Of a DNA stretch of 64,000 bases, positions 9,496-18,096 are shown piece after piece. Source of the stretch: Sphingobacterium faecium (GTDB lineage: Bacteria > Bacteroidota > Bacteroidia > Sphingobacteriales > Sphingobacteriaceae); NCBI RefSeq assembly GCF_003054045.1, contig NZ_QBKH01000003.1, positions 186,001 to 250,000 on the forward strand. The letters are read 5' to 3'. The position numbers were made by a program, and so were the translations under genes. Each line of letters begins with the position of its first letter. Within the stretch, counting starts at the first letter, position 1. The notes under the pieces were generated by a model. That model did no database searches. It saw only the letters and a program-made list of their open reading frames with translations, and had not been told where the DNA came from.

Positions 9496-10689
9496 ATGGC
9501 AAAAAGACTGATTTTATTTCTATTACTATTCTTGATCAGTGATATTTACTTTTATCAAGCTGTAGTTACACTTTTTTCGGGTTCATCAATTCCAATTTTT
9601 TATTGGTTTGTTGACGTTTTAATAATTGTCTCGATTGTATCAATTATTTTTCTTCGCCAACGAATAAGTGATATTCAACGCATTGCTTCTATTTTGATAA
9701 CAGCAATGTTGCTTGTTTTTATACCAAAGTTGTTTTCTTTTCCGATCCTATTCATAGAAGATATTGGACGATTGTTTCGCGGTTTTCCAGCACGAAGTGT
9801 TTATGTGAGTGAAATAGTCGTTTTTATTGCGGTAGCGATCTTTTTAGCTATTGTTTTTGGGCTTACCCGAGGTAGGCATTTGTATCGTGTAAGAAAGGAA
9901 ATTCTATATTTTTCAGATCTGCCTGAAGCATTTGATGGTTTTACGATAACGCAGTTATCTGACATCCATTCGGGCAGTTTAAGTAATATAAGAGGGGTGC
10001 AGAAGGGTATTGATTTGGCTAATGCACAGAACAGTGATCTCTTATTATTTACAGGAGATCTGGTCAATAATATGGCATCGGAGATGGATCCTTGGATCGA
10101 TACTTTCACAGCTTTAAAAGCCCCGTATGGTAAATATTCAGTGTTGGGTAATCACGATTATGGTGATTATATTAAATGGAATAATGCATCAAGTAAAGAA
10201 GCTAATCTAAAGCGTTTAAAAGAAATACATAGGGAGATGGGGTTCAATCTGTTATTGAATGAAACTGTAACACTTCAGAAACAAGGACAACGCATTGCAT
10301 TAATTGGCGTGGAGAACTGGGGTAAAGGAGGTTTTCACCAATTTGGTAATCTGACCCAAGCAACGGAAGATATTCCTATAGATTCATTCAAAATCCTGAT
10401 GTCTCATGATCCTTCACACTGGGATGCGGTGACAGTTGATCATGAAAAACATGTCCATCTCACTTTAGCTGGGCATACTCATGGTATGCAGTTCGGAATT
10501 GAAGTTTTTGGGTTTAAATGGAGTCCGATTCAATATTTTTATAAGCAATGGGCAGGTTTGTATCAGCGTGATGGTAAATTTTTATACGTCAATAGAGGTT
10601 TTGGTTTTCATGGATTGAAGGGGCGGGTAGGAGTATGGCCTGAAATTACTGTACTGACTTTAAAACGTTCTGATTCTGCGACAGCATAA
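9496..10689 (+). CDS. Membrane-anchored metallophosphoesterase (YkuE/YaeI type)
   Basis: A 397-residue calcineurin-like phosphoesterase. Three to four hydrophobic helices occupy residues 1-125, then the catalytic domain carries all metal-binding motifs: LSDIHSG (Asp156, His158), TGDLVNN (Asp188), GNHDYGD (218-224), LMSHDPSHW and LAGHTHGMQ. The closest known types are YkuE and the E. coli YaeI phosphodiesterase, which act on phospholipid or UDP-diacylglucosamine-like substrates at the membrane. The substrate here is undetermined. It may share a transcript with the upstream esterase, although the 47-base gap makes this only possible. Confidence 0.9.
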   Translation: MAKRLILFLLLFLISDIYFYQAVVTLFSGSSIPIFYWFVDVLIIVSIVSIIFLRQRISDIQRIASILITAMLLVFIPKLFSFPILFIEDIGRLFRGFPARSVYVSEIVVFIAVAIFLAIVFGLTRGRHLYRVRKEILYFSDLPEAFDGFTITQLSDIHSGSLSNIRGVQKGIDLANAQNSDLLLFTGDLVNNMASEMDPWIDTFTALKAPYGKYSVLGNHDYGDYIKWNNASSKEANLKRLKEIHREMGFNLLLNETVTLQKQGQRIALIGVENWGKGGFHQFGNLTQATEDIPIDSFKILMSHDPSHWDAVTVDHEKHVHLTLAGHTHGMQFGIEVFGFKWSPIQYFYKQWAGLYQRDGKFLYVNRGFGFHGLKGRVGVWPEITVLTLKRSDSATA

Positions 10690-10718
10690 GACAAATAGCA
10701 CAATACCTTGCTTAGGGC

Positions 10719-11309
10719 CTATTTTTTTAAAATCCCCTTTTCCACACTCTCATCAATTAGTTTTTCAGCAAAATCCCATATCGTCCTGGAACCTTCATCA
10801 ATTATTTTCTTTTTATCGTATACTTTGCTGTACTTAATGTCAAATTCATTCCAAGTTCCACCATTGTTTGAGGTGTTTTGTAGCAGTGGTTCTAAGCGAT
10901 CCATTGCTCTTGCAAATTTCGCCTCATGAGTTAGTCCTGCTTCAAATTCTTCCCAGATTTCAATGAGCCCTTCTGCCTGCTTTTGTGGAAGTAATCCAAA
11001 AATCCGTTTAGCCGCAAGCCTTTCTTCGTCGGTGTTTGTATGATTTTTCTGAGTATCGTAAATAAAGGTATCACCTGCATCGATCTCCACTATATCATGT
11101 ATGAGTACCATCTTGACAACTTTTAGAATATCAATAGGTTCGTTGGAATGCTCTGCTAATATAATTGCCATCATGGCTAAATGCCAACTATGTTCTGCAT
11201 CATTTTCATTTCGATCACTATTAAATAGTTTGGTTTTTCGTTGTATGTACTTGACTTTATCAATTTCTTTAATAAAATCGATTTGTTGCTGTAAATTTTT
11301 AAGATCCAT
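10719..11309 (-). CDS. HD domain hydrolase (YfbR/HDDC2-like)
   Basis: A 196-residue soluble protein of the HD_3/HDDC2 group. Metal ligands are visible as His40 (NDAEHSWHL), the HD doublet His71-Asp72 (VLIHDIVEIDAGDT) and a late Asp (FARAMDRLEPLL). The family includes dNMP 5'-nucleotidases such as E. coli YfbR, and the signature VEIDAGDTF fits the HDDC2 branch. The gene converges with the metallophosphoesterase gene, separated by 29 bases without a clear hairpin. A nucleotide phosphohydrolase role is likely by family but not proven. Confidence 0.88.
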   Translation of the reverse strand: MDLKNLQQQIDFIKEIDKVKYIQRKTKLFNSDRNENDAEHSWHLAMMAIILAEHSNEPIDILKVVKMVLIHDIVEIDAGDTFIYDTQKNHTNTDEERLAAKRIFGLLPQKQAEGLIEIWEEFEAGLTHEAKFARAMDRLEPLLQNTSNNGGTWNEFDIKYSKVYDKKKIIDEGSRTIWDFAEKLIDESVEKGILKK

Positions 11310-11467
11310 CTTGATGAAATAAAAGCTGTACTACAATTCGTGTATTGATTGGTGTAATTTTTTATCTGCACGAGTTATTCCTTCTATCCTGCGTTTAATA
11401 TAAATTTTGCACAGCTGATCGGAAAGTTTTTATCGACCATAAATATAGAAAAATTGCAGTACATGCA

Positions 11468-12481
11468 TTAAATCTTTAGGAGCGGAATACGTAATAATTT
11501 ATCTGATGCAGTTATATACAAGTATCCGTCTCCGCCGAAATTACAGTTCGCAGTAGCAATACCAAGTTTAATCCGGCCTAATAATAATCCCTCGCTATTG
11601 AAGATAACGATTCCATTGCCAGCTGCTGCAAATAAATATCCACCAGCCTGTACTTTGATTCCATCAGCCGCCATAGGTTCTGATGGAAATTTTAACCTAA
11701 AATCTACGAAGATCTTACTATTAACAACTTCCAATTTATTATTGAGCGTATATTCCATAATTAAGGGCTGCTTATGATCACTGATGGCGACATATAATTT
11801 ATCTTGTTTTTCAGATAAGGCAATACCATTTGGTCGAGTCAGGTTGGAGATGATCTGAGTAGCTTTTCCAAAACGATCCAATCGATATACACCGTTTTCT
11901 GTAATCTCCCTATTTACGGTATCGCGTTCTCTGTGCGGAAGTCCATAAGGAGGGTCTGTGAAGAAATAATCACCACGTTGATGTTGACAAATATCATTTG
12001 GTGAACTGAACCTTTTATGATTCCAATGTGTACCCAATGGTTTGAATTTTTGGGTATTAAGATCAATTTGTACGATACGTCTATTTCCATGATCACACGC
12101 TATCAAATGTCCTTCCTGATTGATCAATAATCCATTTGTGCCCGGTTCGTCACTATAGATATTAGAGCCTTGATAGCCGGCTGGTTCAAGAAATTTCTCA
12201 AGTCCATTTTTTAATGACCATTTATATATGGTATTAAGTCTTGGGTCGCTAAATAATAGATAATTTTCTTCGTAGTTCCATACGGGACCCTCCGTCCACT
12301 GCATGCCATCTGCTAGCAGTTCTACCTTTACAAAAGGATCTATTATTTTATTAAGTTCAGGATGAAATACTTCAATGGTCGCACCATCTAAAAGTTTCGA
12401 ATTACTTTGCCCGAACATGGTGATCGGAAATAGAATGTTCAAGATAAGTACAGTAACTGGGATCATTTTATTGGGCGTCAT
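11468..12481 (-). CDS. Secreted SMP-30/gluconolactonase-like beta-propeller
   Basis: A 337-residue six-bladed beta-propeller of the SMP-30/gluconolactonase/LRE family. A signal peptide (ILNILFPITMFGQ) is followed by ADGMQWTEGPVWN, the conserved N-terminal strand carrying the metal-binding Glu of the family, the central SSPNDICQHQRGDYFFTDPPYG, LTRPNGIALSEKQDKLYVA, and PDGI-like MAADGIKV. Members hydrolyse sugar lactones with a bound divalent metal. Being periplasmic, it may act on oxidised sugars. It is monocistronic, without a clearly linked partner. Confidence 0.88.
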   Translation of the reverse strand: MTPNKMIPVTVLILNILFPITMFGQSNSKLLDGATIEVFHPELNKIIDPFVKVELLADGMQWTEGPVWNYEENYLLFSDPRLNTIYKWSLKNGLEKFLEPAGYQGSNIYSDEPGTNGLLINQEGHLIACDHGNRRIVQIDLNTQKFKPLGTHWNHKRFSSPNDICQHQRGDYFFTDPPYGLPHRERDTVNREITENGVYRLDRFGKATQIISNLTRPNGIALSEKQDKLYVAISDHKQPLIMEYTLNNKLEVVNSKIFVDFRLKFPSEPMAADGIKVQAGGYLFAAAGNGIVIFNSEGLLLGRIKLGIATANCNFGGDGYLYITASDKLLRIPLLKI

Positions 12482-12889
12482 TCTTTTTTCTGTATTGATT
12501 TTTTATTAAATTATTCTGAACGGCTCTGAATATATGATGTCATTTCTGACCTTTTCGAAGCGAATTATAACGTAATGATCATGAATTCGATCATTATTAG
12601 TACTTTAGGTTAAGTAAAGATAGGAATATTTATGATTTAGTCGAAGTAATTAATTTTTGTGCGCTTGTAGGATTAAATTTTTGCAAGAAATCGCTTGGAG
12701 GCATGTCTAAAATCTAATCTTAATCAATAATGATGAGATCAGGTTAATCACGGTAACGTATGTATGCTGATCTATTCATAATCTGGGAGTCAAAAGTGAT
12801 ATACTCTTGTATAAAACAAAAACTCCTGAACTTCACAAAAAGTGATCAGGAGTTTTTGTTTTTTAATGCTTTTTAATAAAGCAAAAAAA
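12482..12889. other. Intergenic region with a small dyad
   Basis: No gene is supported. An inverted repeat TAATGATC (12573-12580) with an 8-base spacer and GATCATTA (12589-12596) lies about 90 bases upstream of the SMP-30 gene and could be a regulator site. The left end of the interval holds the promoter side of that gene, the right end a terminator described separately. Confidence 0.4.
12813..12862 (-). terminator. Rho-independent terminator of the small barrel gene
   Basis: Arms 12813-12829 and 12846-12862 are perfectly complementary over 17 bp (core CTCCTGA/TCAGGAG within A- and T-rich flanks), with an inner TCAC/GTGA stem. Read on the minus strand the hairpin is followed by a T-rich tail, and it lies 28 bases past the stop of the outer-membrane protein gene. 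Confidence 0.85.
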
Positions 12890-13402
12890 TTATTTTAAAA
12901 CGAACTTAAATCCCATAGAAAAACTTGATGGATCAAAGTTAACGTCATGTGAAATATTCCACCAAGGTTTCCAGTCAAAATGCATCGCTAACGGTGCCGA
13001 TGGAATTCTAAATTCTAAACCTAATGCGGGACGGATCGCAAAATCCACATGGGTGTCATCATTTTTCCAGTGATAGTGTTTATATCCTTTGTTATAATCG
13101 ATAAATGATACTTGAGGACCGACACCGATATACCAATATAGACCTCGAGCGCCCTGAATACGTCTGTTATAAGAATAGTCAACACCTAGGACTGTGATAT
13201 GATCCCCAAATAATACCTGTGCATTTACTGCGTCATTTCCGCCAAAATTGTGTTTAATCTGAGGGCCAAATAAAGTCTCCCCATCGCCCAAATCTATTCC
13301 CAGCCCAATAGCTGTCCGATAGGGTGTTTGTGCATTTGCCTTTTGCTGCGTGGCAAAAAATAAAGTAAAAAGAGTAAGAAAAGGTAGAATTACTTTTTTC
13401 AT
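12890..13402 (-). CDS. Small outer-membrane beta-barrel protein of unknown function
   Basis: A 170-residue exported protein starting MKKVILPFLTLFTLFF with signal-peptide cleavage near KANAQ. The remainder has alternating strands with aromatic girdles (YWYIGVGPQVSFIDY, LAMHFDWKPWWNISH) and ends FSMGFKFVLK, a typical barrel C-terminus. An ATG two codons earlier (13408) is an alternative; the frame stays open to 13567 but that extension lacks signal-peptide character. It is followed by a strong terminator and appears monocistronic. No specific family is recognised. Confidence 0.8.
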   Translation of the reverse strand: MKKVILPFLTLFTLFFATQQKANAQTPYRTAIGLGIDLGDGETLFGPQIKHNFGGNDAVNAQVLFGDHITVLGVDYSYNRRIQGARGLYWYIGVGPQVSFIDYNKGYKHYHWKNDDTHVDFAIRPALGLEFRIPSAPLAMHFDWKPWWNISHDVNFDPSSFSMGFKFVLK

Positions 13403-13688
13403 GATCATTATAAAATATTTTAAGTGAGCGTTTTCAAAATGAAAACTTTCGCTGTTGCAACAAATAGTTTGCCAATTATACTCTGAAATAAATGTTAAAG
13501 TTTTATCATATTGTTTATGAGGTAATTGCCGTTTGAATAGTTGTGATCGCCCATTTTCAATAATCAACCAATCTCTTGTTTATGATTAGGGGTGACTGGA
13601 GAACATGCTATTATAATTTGATTAAAATTTTAAATAGGATAGGTTTACGACTATTCCAGTACAATTGTTAGATCGGTCAGGTAATTTA

Positions 13689-14402
13689 TTATGATTCTTC
13701 ATACACAAATATATATCCAGCTCCATAGACACTATCAATTCTGATGTTTTTTTCAGAATCGACTAATTTCCTTATTCGTGAAATAAACACTTCTAAGCTT
13801 TTTCCATTAAAATAATCTGTATTTCCCCACAACTGCAAAAGAATATCTTTTTTTAATACCAATTGATTCTGATTTTTAATTAATAAATCAAGAATTTCAG
13901 TTTCACGAACAGTTAATTTTTTCTGTTTGCCATTGGACATTGAAAGTAACATACGCTCTTTTATAAAGGTTATGCTTCCTACTGAAACAGGGGCGATAGT
14001 AGCCACTTTAATTGGAATTTCTTTCTTTAATTTTAAGAAGTTTTTAATTTTTAATATGAGCTCTTCCATTTCAAAAGGTTTTCCGATATAGTCAATCGCA
14101 CCTAGCTCTAAGCCTTTCATTCGGTCGATTTTTTCATGAAGGGCAGTTAAAAAGATGATGGCCTGATTCTGATTAATTTTTTGAAGTTGTTTTGCTAATT
14201 CAATTCCGTTCATATCAGGAAGCTGGATATCGATAATTGCTAAAGCATATATTCTTTTTTTATACTCATCTAGAGCGATTTCAGCAGACGGGCTCCAATA
14301 TACACTGATACCTTTAAATCGCAAATATTGAGATAATACTAAGCCCAAATCGGGTTCGTCTTCTACCAAAAGTATATCAAAATAATGGTTTTTATCATGC
14401 AT
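13689..14402 (-). CDS. OmpR/RprY-like response regulator
   Basis: A 237-residue response regulator. The receiver domain (about 7-125) has the acidic pair in LLVEDEPD, phospho-acceptor Asp58 in IIDIQLPDMNG, switch Thr in FLTA (about 86) and Lys108 in YIGKPF. The effector domain (about 145-235) is an OmpR-type winged helix (LTVRETEILDLLI, SLEVFISRIRKLV, SVYGAGYIF). It lies 11 bases after its cognate kinase gene. The pair resembles Bacteroides RprX/RprY in layout; targets are unknown. Confidence 0.93.
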   Translation of the reverse strand: MHDKNHYFDILLVEDEPDLGLVLSQYLRFKGISVYWSPSAEIALDEYKKRIYALAIIDIQLPDMNGIELAKQLQKINQNQAIIFLTALHEKIDRMKGLELGAIDYIGKPFEMEELILKIKNFLKLKKEIPIKVATIAPVSVGSITFIKERMLLSMSNGKQKKLTVRETEILDLLIKNQNQLVLKKDILLQLWGNTDYFNGKSLEVFISRIRKLVDSEKNIRIDSVYGAGYIFVYEES

Positions 14403-14413
14403 ACGTAGCGTGG

Positions 14414-15811
14414 TTATGGTTGTATTATTATTAATTTAAATCTGGATCCTTTACCGATCTTAGATTCCACTTTTAAATCCCAATCCAATAAGTCTATAAT
14501 TGTTTTTACGTAATATAGTCCTAAACCTAAACCTGGTTTTTTACCACTTGATTTAGAACGATAGAATTTCTCAAAAATATGTTTTAATTCTTCCTGATGG
14601 ATACCAACACCATTGTCTTCAATATTTAAAATTAACTCATTTTGTGTCTCTTCCCAATAAAAAGAAACTTTCGGTGAAGCACTTTGATTGAATTTTAACG
14701 CATTTTTAACCAGATTGTCTAAAATAGAAAAATATAAAGAAGAATCTATCCATATCTTTTTAGATAATGATAGGGGAGTATAATTGACCTCAATTTTTCC
14801 TGAATGGCGTAGCGATATATCTTTTAAAAATTCTTTTGTTAATGAACATATATCTTCTTGTTTTAAATCAGGTTTCTGTTTTGGCAAAGAGACAGATTCT
14901 AAGATTTGTTTAAAATAAGTTTTCAATCGATCGGCTTGCCGCTCTATCACATTGCCTAAAGATCCAATCTCGGCGATATTTAATATGGACTTTTGTTCCT
15001 TTAGGGTTTCTGAACAGATCAAAATGGTCGTGATGGGTGTATTAAATTCATGCCGTATATGATTTAAGAATTCAGTTTTTAATTCCGTTTCTTTCCTTTG
15101 ATCGATCCAATTTTGATAGGTGAGGTAGTTAATTGTGATAATCAGTAAGATACATAAGATCGAAAAACACAATACAGGGAGCATATCCATCAATACTCTT
15201 GTCATTCTGTTGGGGTAATCGACATACAGACTGTAGGTAAATCTATAGGTGACATGACTCGCTACACTGACGGATAATTGGAGTATCTTGTTATTATTAT
15301 TTATCTCTTTTAAATTTCCGGCTATTTCCGTATTAATCTTTCCGTCGTCTTTAAGGAAAAAAGTCTTCCAATCATGTCCATTTGGTAATAATAAATCCAA
15401 TCGATCAAATACTAACTTATATGATAATGTGGTATCCAAATGATGTTTTGCTAATATTTCATTAAATACGATATCCATATTTTGATATCGGCGCAACTCT
15501 CCCAAAAAAGAGGATAGCACCTGCTGTTGTTCCTGTTGTAGTGCCTTTGGATTATTTGTTAATGTACGATATAGACTTGATAACTGTGGCTCTAGAAACT
15601 GTTGAAACAGTTTATTTCCGCCAGGGAATAGTTTGTCATTCATCACATATTGACCATATGATTTTTCGATCTTCAGTTTTTGAATATTTTGAAAATTTTT
15701 ATCCTTGTATTGATAAGTGTTGAATACCAAAAAACCAATCAATAAGCAAAGCATAAAAAAACTACAGCATAACACCCATTTATAAAATTTGGGATTGTGT
15801 CTTAATATCAT
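14414..15811 (-). CDS. Sensor histidine kinase of a two-component system (RprX-like)
   Basis: A 465-residue inner-membrane kinase. Two transmembrane helices (about 12-31 and 208-230) bracket a ~175-residue periplasmic sensor region of unrecognised type. The HisKA domain has the H-box HIRHEFNTPI with phospho-acceptor His254. The ATPase domain shows the N-box LDNLVKNALKFNQ, G1 box IEDNGVGI and G2 box GLGLGLYYVKTI. The response regulator follows immediately, and the GH29 gene is divergent 141 bases away, making it a plausible but unproven target. Confidence 0.93.
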   Translation of the reverse strand: MILRHNPKFYKWVLCCSFFMLCLLIGFLVFNTYQYKDKNFQNIQKLKIEKSYGQYVMNDKLFPGGNKLFQQFLEPQLSSLYRTLTNNPKALQQEQQQVLSSFLGELRRYQNMDIVFNEILAKHHLDTTLSYKLVFDRLDLLLPNGHDWKTFFLKDDGKINTEIAGNLKEINNNNKILQLSVSVASHVTYRFTYSLYVDYPNRMTRVLMDMLPVLCFSILCILLIITINYLTYQNWIDQRKETELKTEFLNHIRHEFNTPITTILICSETLKEQKSILNIAEIGSLGNVIERQADRLKTYFKQILESVSLPKQKPDLKQEDICSLTKEFLKDISLRHSGKIEVNYTPLSLSKKIWIDSSLYFSILDNLVKNALKFNQSASPKVSFYWEETQNELILNIEDNGVGIHQEELKHIFEKFYRSKSSGKKPGLGLGLYYVKTIIDLLDWDLKVESKIGKGSRFKLIIIQP

Positions 15812-15910
15812 ATTATAAATCTAGGATAATTTCAGTTATCCTAAACATCATTAACCTTTTATTAAGTTTTCGTTATCCTTCTATTAATCACTTGAGCGTA
15901 TTATAAAGCT

Positions 15911-15918
15911 TATTTTTG
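15911..15918 (+). promoter_or_regulatory. Candidate -7 element for the GH29 gene
   Basis: TATTTTTG matches the Bacteroidota -7 consensus TAnnTTTG and lies 34 bases before the fucosidase ATG. A TTG at 15892-15894 is slightly too close for an ideal -33 element. Confidence 0.45.
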
Positions 15919-15952
15919 AAGCATAATTAAATTATAAATCTATTGATGTCAT

Positions 15953-17359
15953 ATGAAAAATAACAAATTTTTGACCGCAGTGTTACTTCTCCTAGGCTTA
16001 ATGCAAGTAAACACGATTGTGGCTCAAGTAAAAGAATCTGAATTAAGGAAGCAACAACTTGATTTTGTTAATCTAGGCTTTGGAATGTTTATCCATTATG
16101 GAATGCCAACTTATATGGATCAGGATTGGTCAGATCCGAATGCTTCGCTAAGTTTATTCAATGCTCCTAAATTAGATGCAAACCAATGGGCTCTCGCTGC
16201 AAAGTCAGCTCATATGACTTATGGCTGCCTGACTACGAAACATCACAGTGGATTCCCGATCTGGGATACTAAGACCACAAACTATAATGTGATGAATACT
16301 CCTTTTGGACGTGATGTAGTGAAGGAATATGCTGGTGCTTTCCGTAAAAATGGATTAAAAGTGATGCTTTATTATTCTATTTTAGATACGCATCAAGAAA
16401 TAAGACCTAACCATATAACCAGCAACCATATTCAGATGATCAAGGATCAATTGACGGAACTGTTAACTAATTACGGTGAAATTAATGCATTAGTAATTGA
16501 CGGTTGGGACGCTCCATGGTCTCGTATTTCTTATGATGATATTCCTTTTGATGATATTTATTACCATATTAAATCTCTTCAACCTCAATGTTTGGTTATG
16601 GAACTTAATTCTGCGAAATACCCTGGTGATGCATTATTCTATTCAGATATTAAATCATATGAACAGGGTGCTGGACAGTTTATCTCCAAGGAGCATAATA
16701 AACTTCCTGCGATGGCTTGCTTACCACTTCAACAGAATTGGTTTTGGAAAAAATCATTTCCTAAAACTCCCGTTAAGGAGGTCAAGAGTCTTGTCAATGA
16801 TTTCATAATCCCTTACAATGGTGCCTATTGTAATTTTATGCTTAATGTAGCTCCTAATGCTGACGGACTTATTGATAAAAATGCATTGATCGCACTCCAG
16901 GAGATCGGAAACTTATATAAAAATAAACCCTCTTATTCGGAATTACCGGCTTATGAAAGTCCTGTAATAGGAAGTAATATGGCACTAAAAGCATATACAA
17001 ATTCGAGCTGGAGTGACGATATGAATCTTATGGATTTTGCAAATGACGATAACTTTGGGAGTTCTTGGGTGTCCAATGCTGCCGCTTCTGCTAGTCCATG
17101 GTGGGAACTTGCTTTTGAACGATCAAAAGCATTCAACACAATTGTGATTACAGAAGGAAAAGATCATCCATCGGTTTACAATCTAGTATATTTTAAAGAC
17201 GGAAAGTGGTACCCAATCCTTGCTGAGCAAAAAGATCAAGGACGTATCAAGATATTCAAATTTAAGACTGTGATAGGTCAAAAAGTGCGGTTGAATATGA
17301 AGCCAAAAAACGGGAAAGTTGTACTGGCAGAGGTAGGGATATATCATGAAAGAACATAA
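15953..17359 (+). CDS. GH29 family alpha-L-fucosidase-like secreted enzyme
   Basis: A 468-residue exported glycosidase. A signal peptide (TAVLLLLGLMQVNTIVAQ) precedes the GH29 barrel: FGMFIHYGMPTY (44-55), TTKHHSGFPIWDT (94-106, substrate-binding His pair), YYSILDTHQE, and VIDGWD, where Asp183 is the likely nucleophile. The C-terminal ~130 residues (from NDDNFGSSWVSNAAA) look like an F5/8 type C carbohydrate-binding domain. Length and added domain fit the GH29B-like branch. No SusC/SusD pair is adjacent. Exact linkage specificity is not visible, and some members act on other 6-deoxy or galacto-configured substrates. Confidence 0.88.
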   Translation: MKNNKFLTAVLLLLGLMQVNTIVAQVKESELRKQQLDFVNLGFGMFIHYGMPTYMDQDWSDPNASLSLFNAPKLDANQWALAAKSAHMTYGCLTTKHHSGFPIWDTKTTNYNVMNTPFGRDVVKEYAGAFRKNGLKVMLYYSILDTHQEIRPNHITSNHIQMIKDQLTELLTNYGEINALVIDGWDAPWSRISYDDIPFDDIYYHIKSLQPQCLVMELNSAKYPGDALFYSDIKSYEQGAGQFISKEHNKLPAMACLPLQQNWFWKKSFPKTPVKEVKSLVNDFIIPYNGAYCNFMLNVAPNADGLIDKNALIALQEIGNLYKNKPSYSELPAYESPVIGSNMALKAYTNSSWSDDMNLMDFANDDNFGSSWVSNAAASASPWWELAFERSKAFNTIVITEGKDHPSVYNLVYFKDGKWYPILAEQKDQGRIKIFKFKTVIGQKVRLNMKPKNGKVVLAEVGIYHERT

Positions 17360-17378
17360 ATTTTGCCATTAAATATAA

Positions 17379-17419
17379 AGACATTCAAGAGTAATAATTT
17401 TTATTACTCTTGAATGTCT
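17379..17419. terminator. Strong hairpin after the GH29 gene
   Basis: A perfect 19-bp inverted repeat (17379-17397 with 17401-17419, left arm starting AGACATTCAAGAG) closes with a 3-base loop, 20 bases after the fucosidase stop and upstream of the end of the convergent gene. The T-run is weak. Confidence 0.75.
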
Positions 17420-17472
17420 ACTTTGAGCGAAAATTTTATCCATGATAATAAGATAGCTATACGATTTGGTAC

Positions 17473-18009
17473 TTAATTCGCTGCAGGATCGATAAGCTCA
17501 TTGCTAAGGGATATGAATTTTAAAAGATTATTATTATCAAAAAGTAATGTCGTATAGTGCTTTCCTTTTTTGAATGTCAGTTTAGTGCCGTCAGAAAATA
17601 AAGCTCCATCATTTAGCTTTTCCTTTTTTAATCTATATTTATTAAACTTTGCTATAGACTCCTGAAGGGTAGTTTTGTTCATAGTGAGGTTATGGGGGAG
17701 GCCTTCGATAATTAAAAACTTATCATCTGGAATATCAAAATACATTTCTTTGATGACTTGATCTTCACCAATACTGCAGAAAAGTTCTAATCCTGATGGA
17801 GTAAGCCATTTTGCATATTTTTCTTCGTTAGCATCTTCATAAAAAACAGTTTCTGTCTTTAAAATAGACGAAATGTTAGCTGGTTTTTGAGGAAAAATAA
17901 ATTCAGCTTCCTTGTTCAGTAAGGACTTTAAACCGGCTGCAGTTTGTGAAAATACAGTGAGAGTTATTAACTGAAGCAATAAACTTAGGGTCAATACTTT
18001 TATCTTCAT
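17473..18009 (-). CDS. Secreted protein of unknown function
   Basis: A 178-residue protein with a clear signal peptide (LTLSLLLQLITLTVFSQ). The mature part is mixed alpha/beta with no catalytic motif recognised; it has a Lys-rich middle (NKYRLKKEKLNDG) and a beta-hairpin-like end (GTKLTFKKGKHYTTLLFD). It lies 87 bases downstream of the large esterase gene on the same strand, so co-transcription is possible. No function is proposed. Confidence 0.75.
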   Translation of the reverse strand: MKIKVLTLSLLLQLITLTVFSQTAAGLKSLLNKEAEFIFPQKPANISSILKTETVFYEDANEEKYAKWLTPSGLELFCSIGEDQVIKEMYFDIPDDKFLIIEGLPHNLTMNKTTLQESIAKFNKYRLKKEKLNDGALFSDGTKLTFKKGKHYTTLLFDNNNLLKFISLSNELIDPAAN

Positions 18010-18096
18010 AAAGAATACTTTTAAATTTTTGATGATTTTATTTTTAAAGATATTAAAGTTCGTGCCAAGAATTAATGTTATTCTTTCTCAATTCGT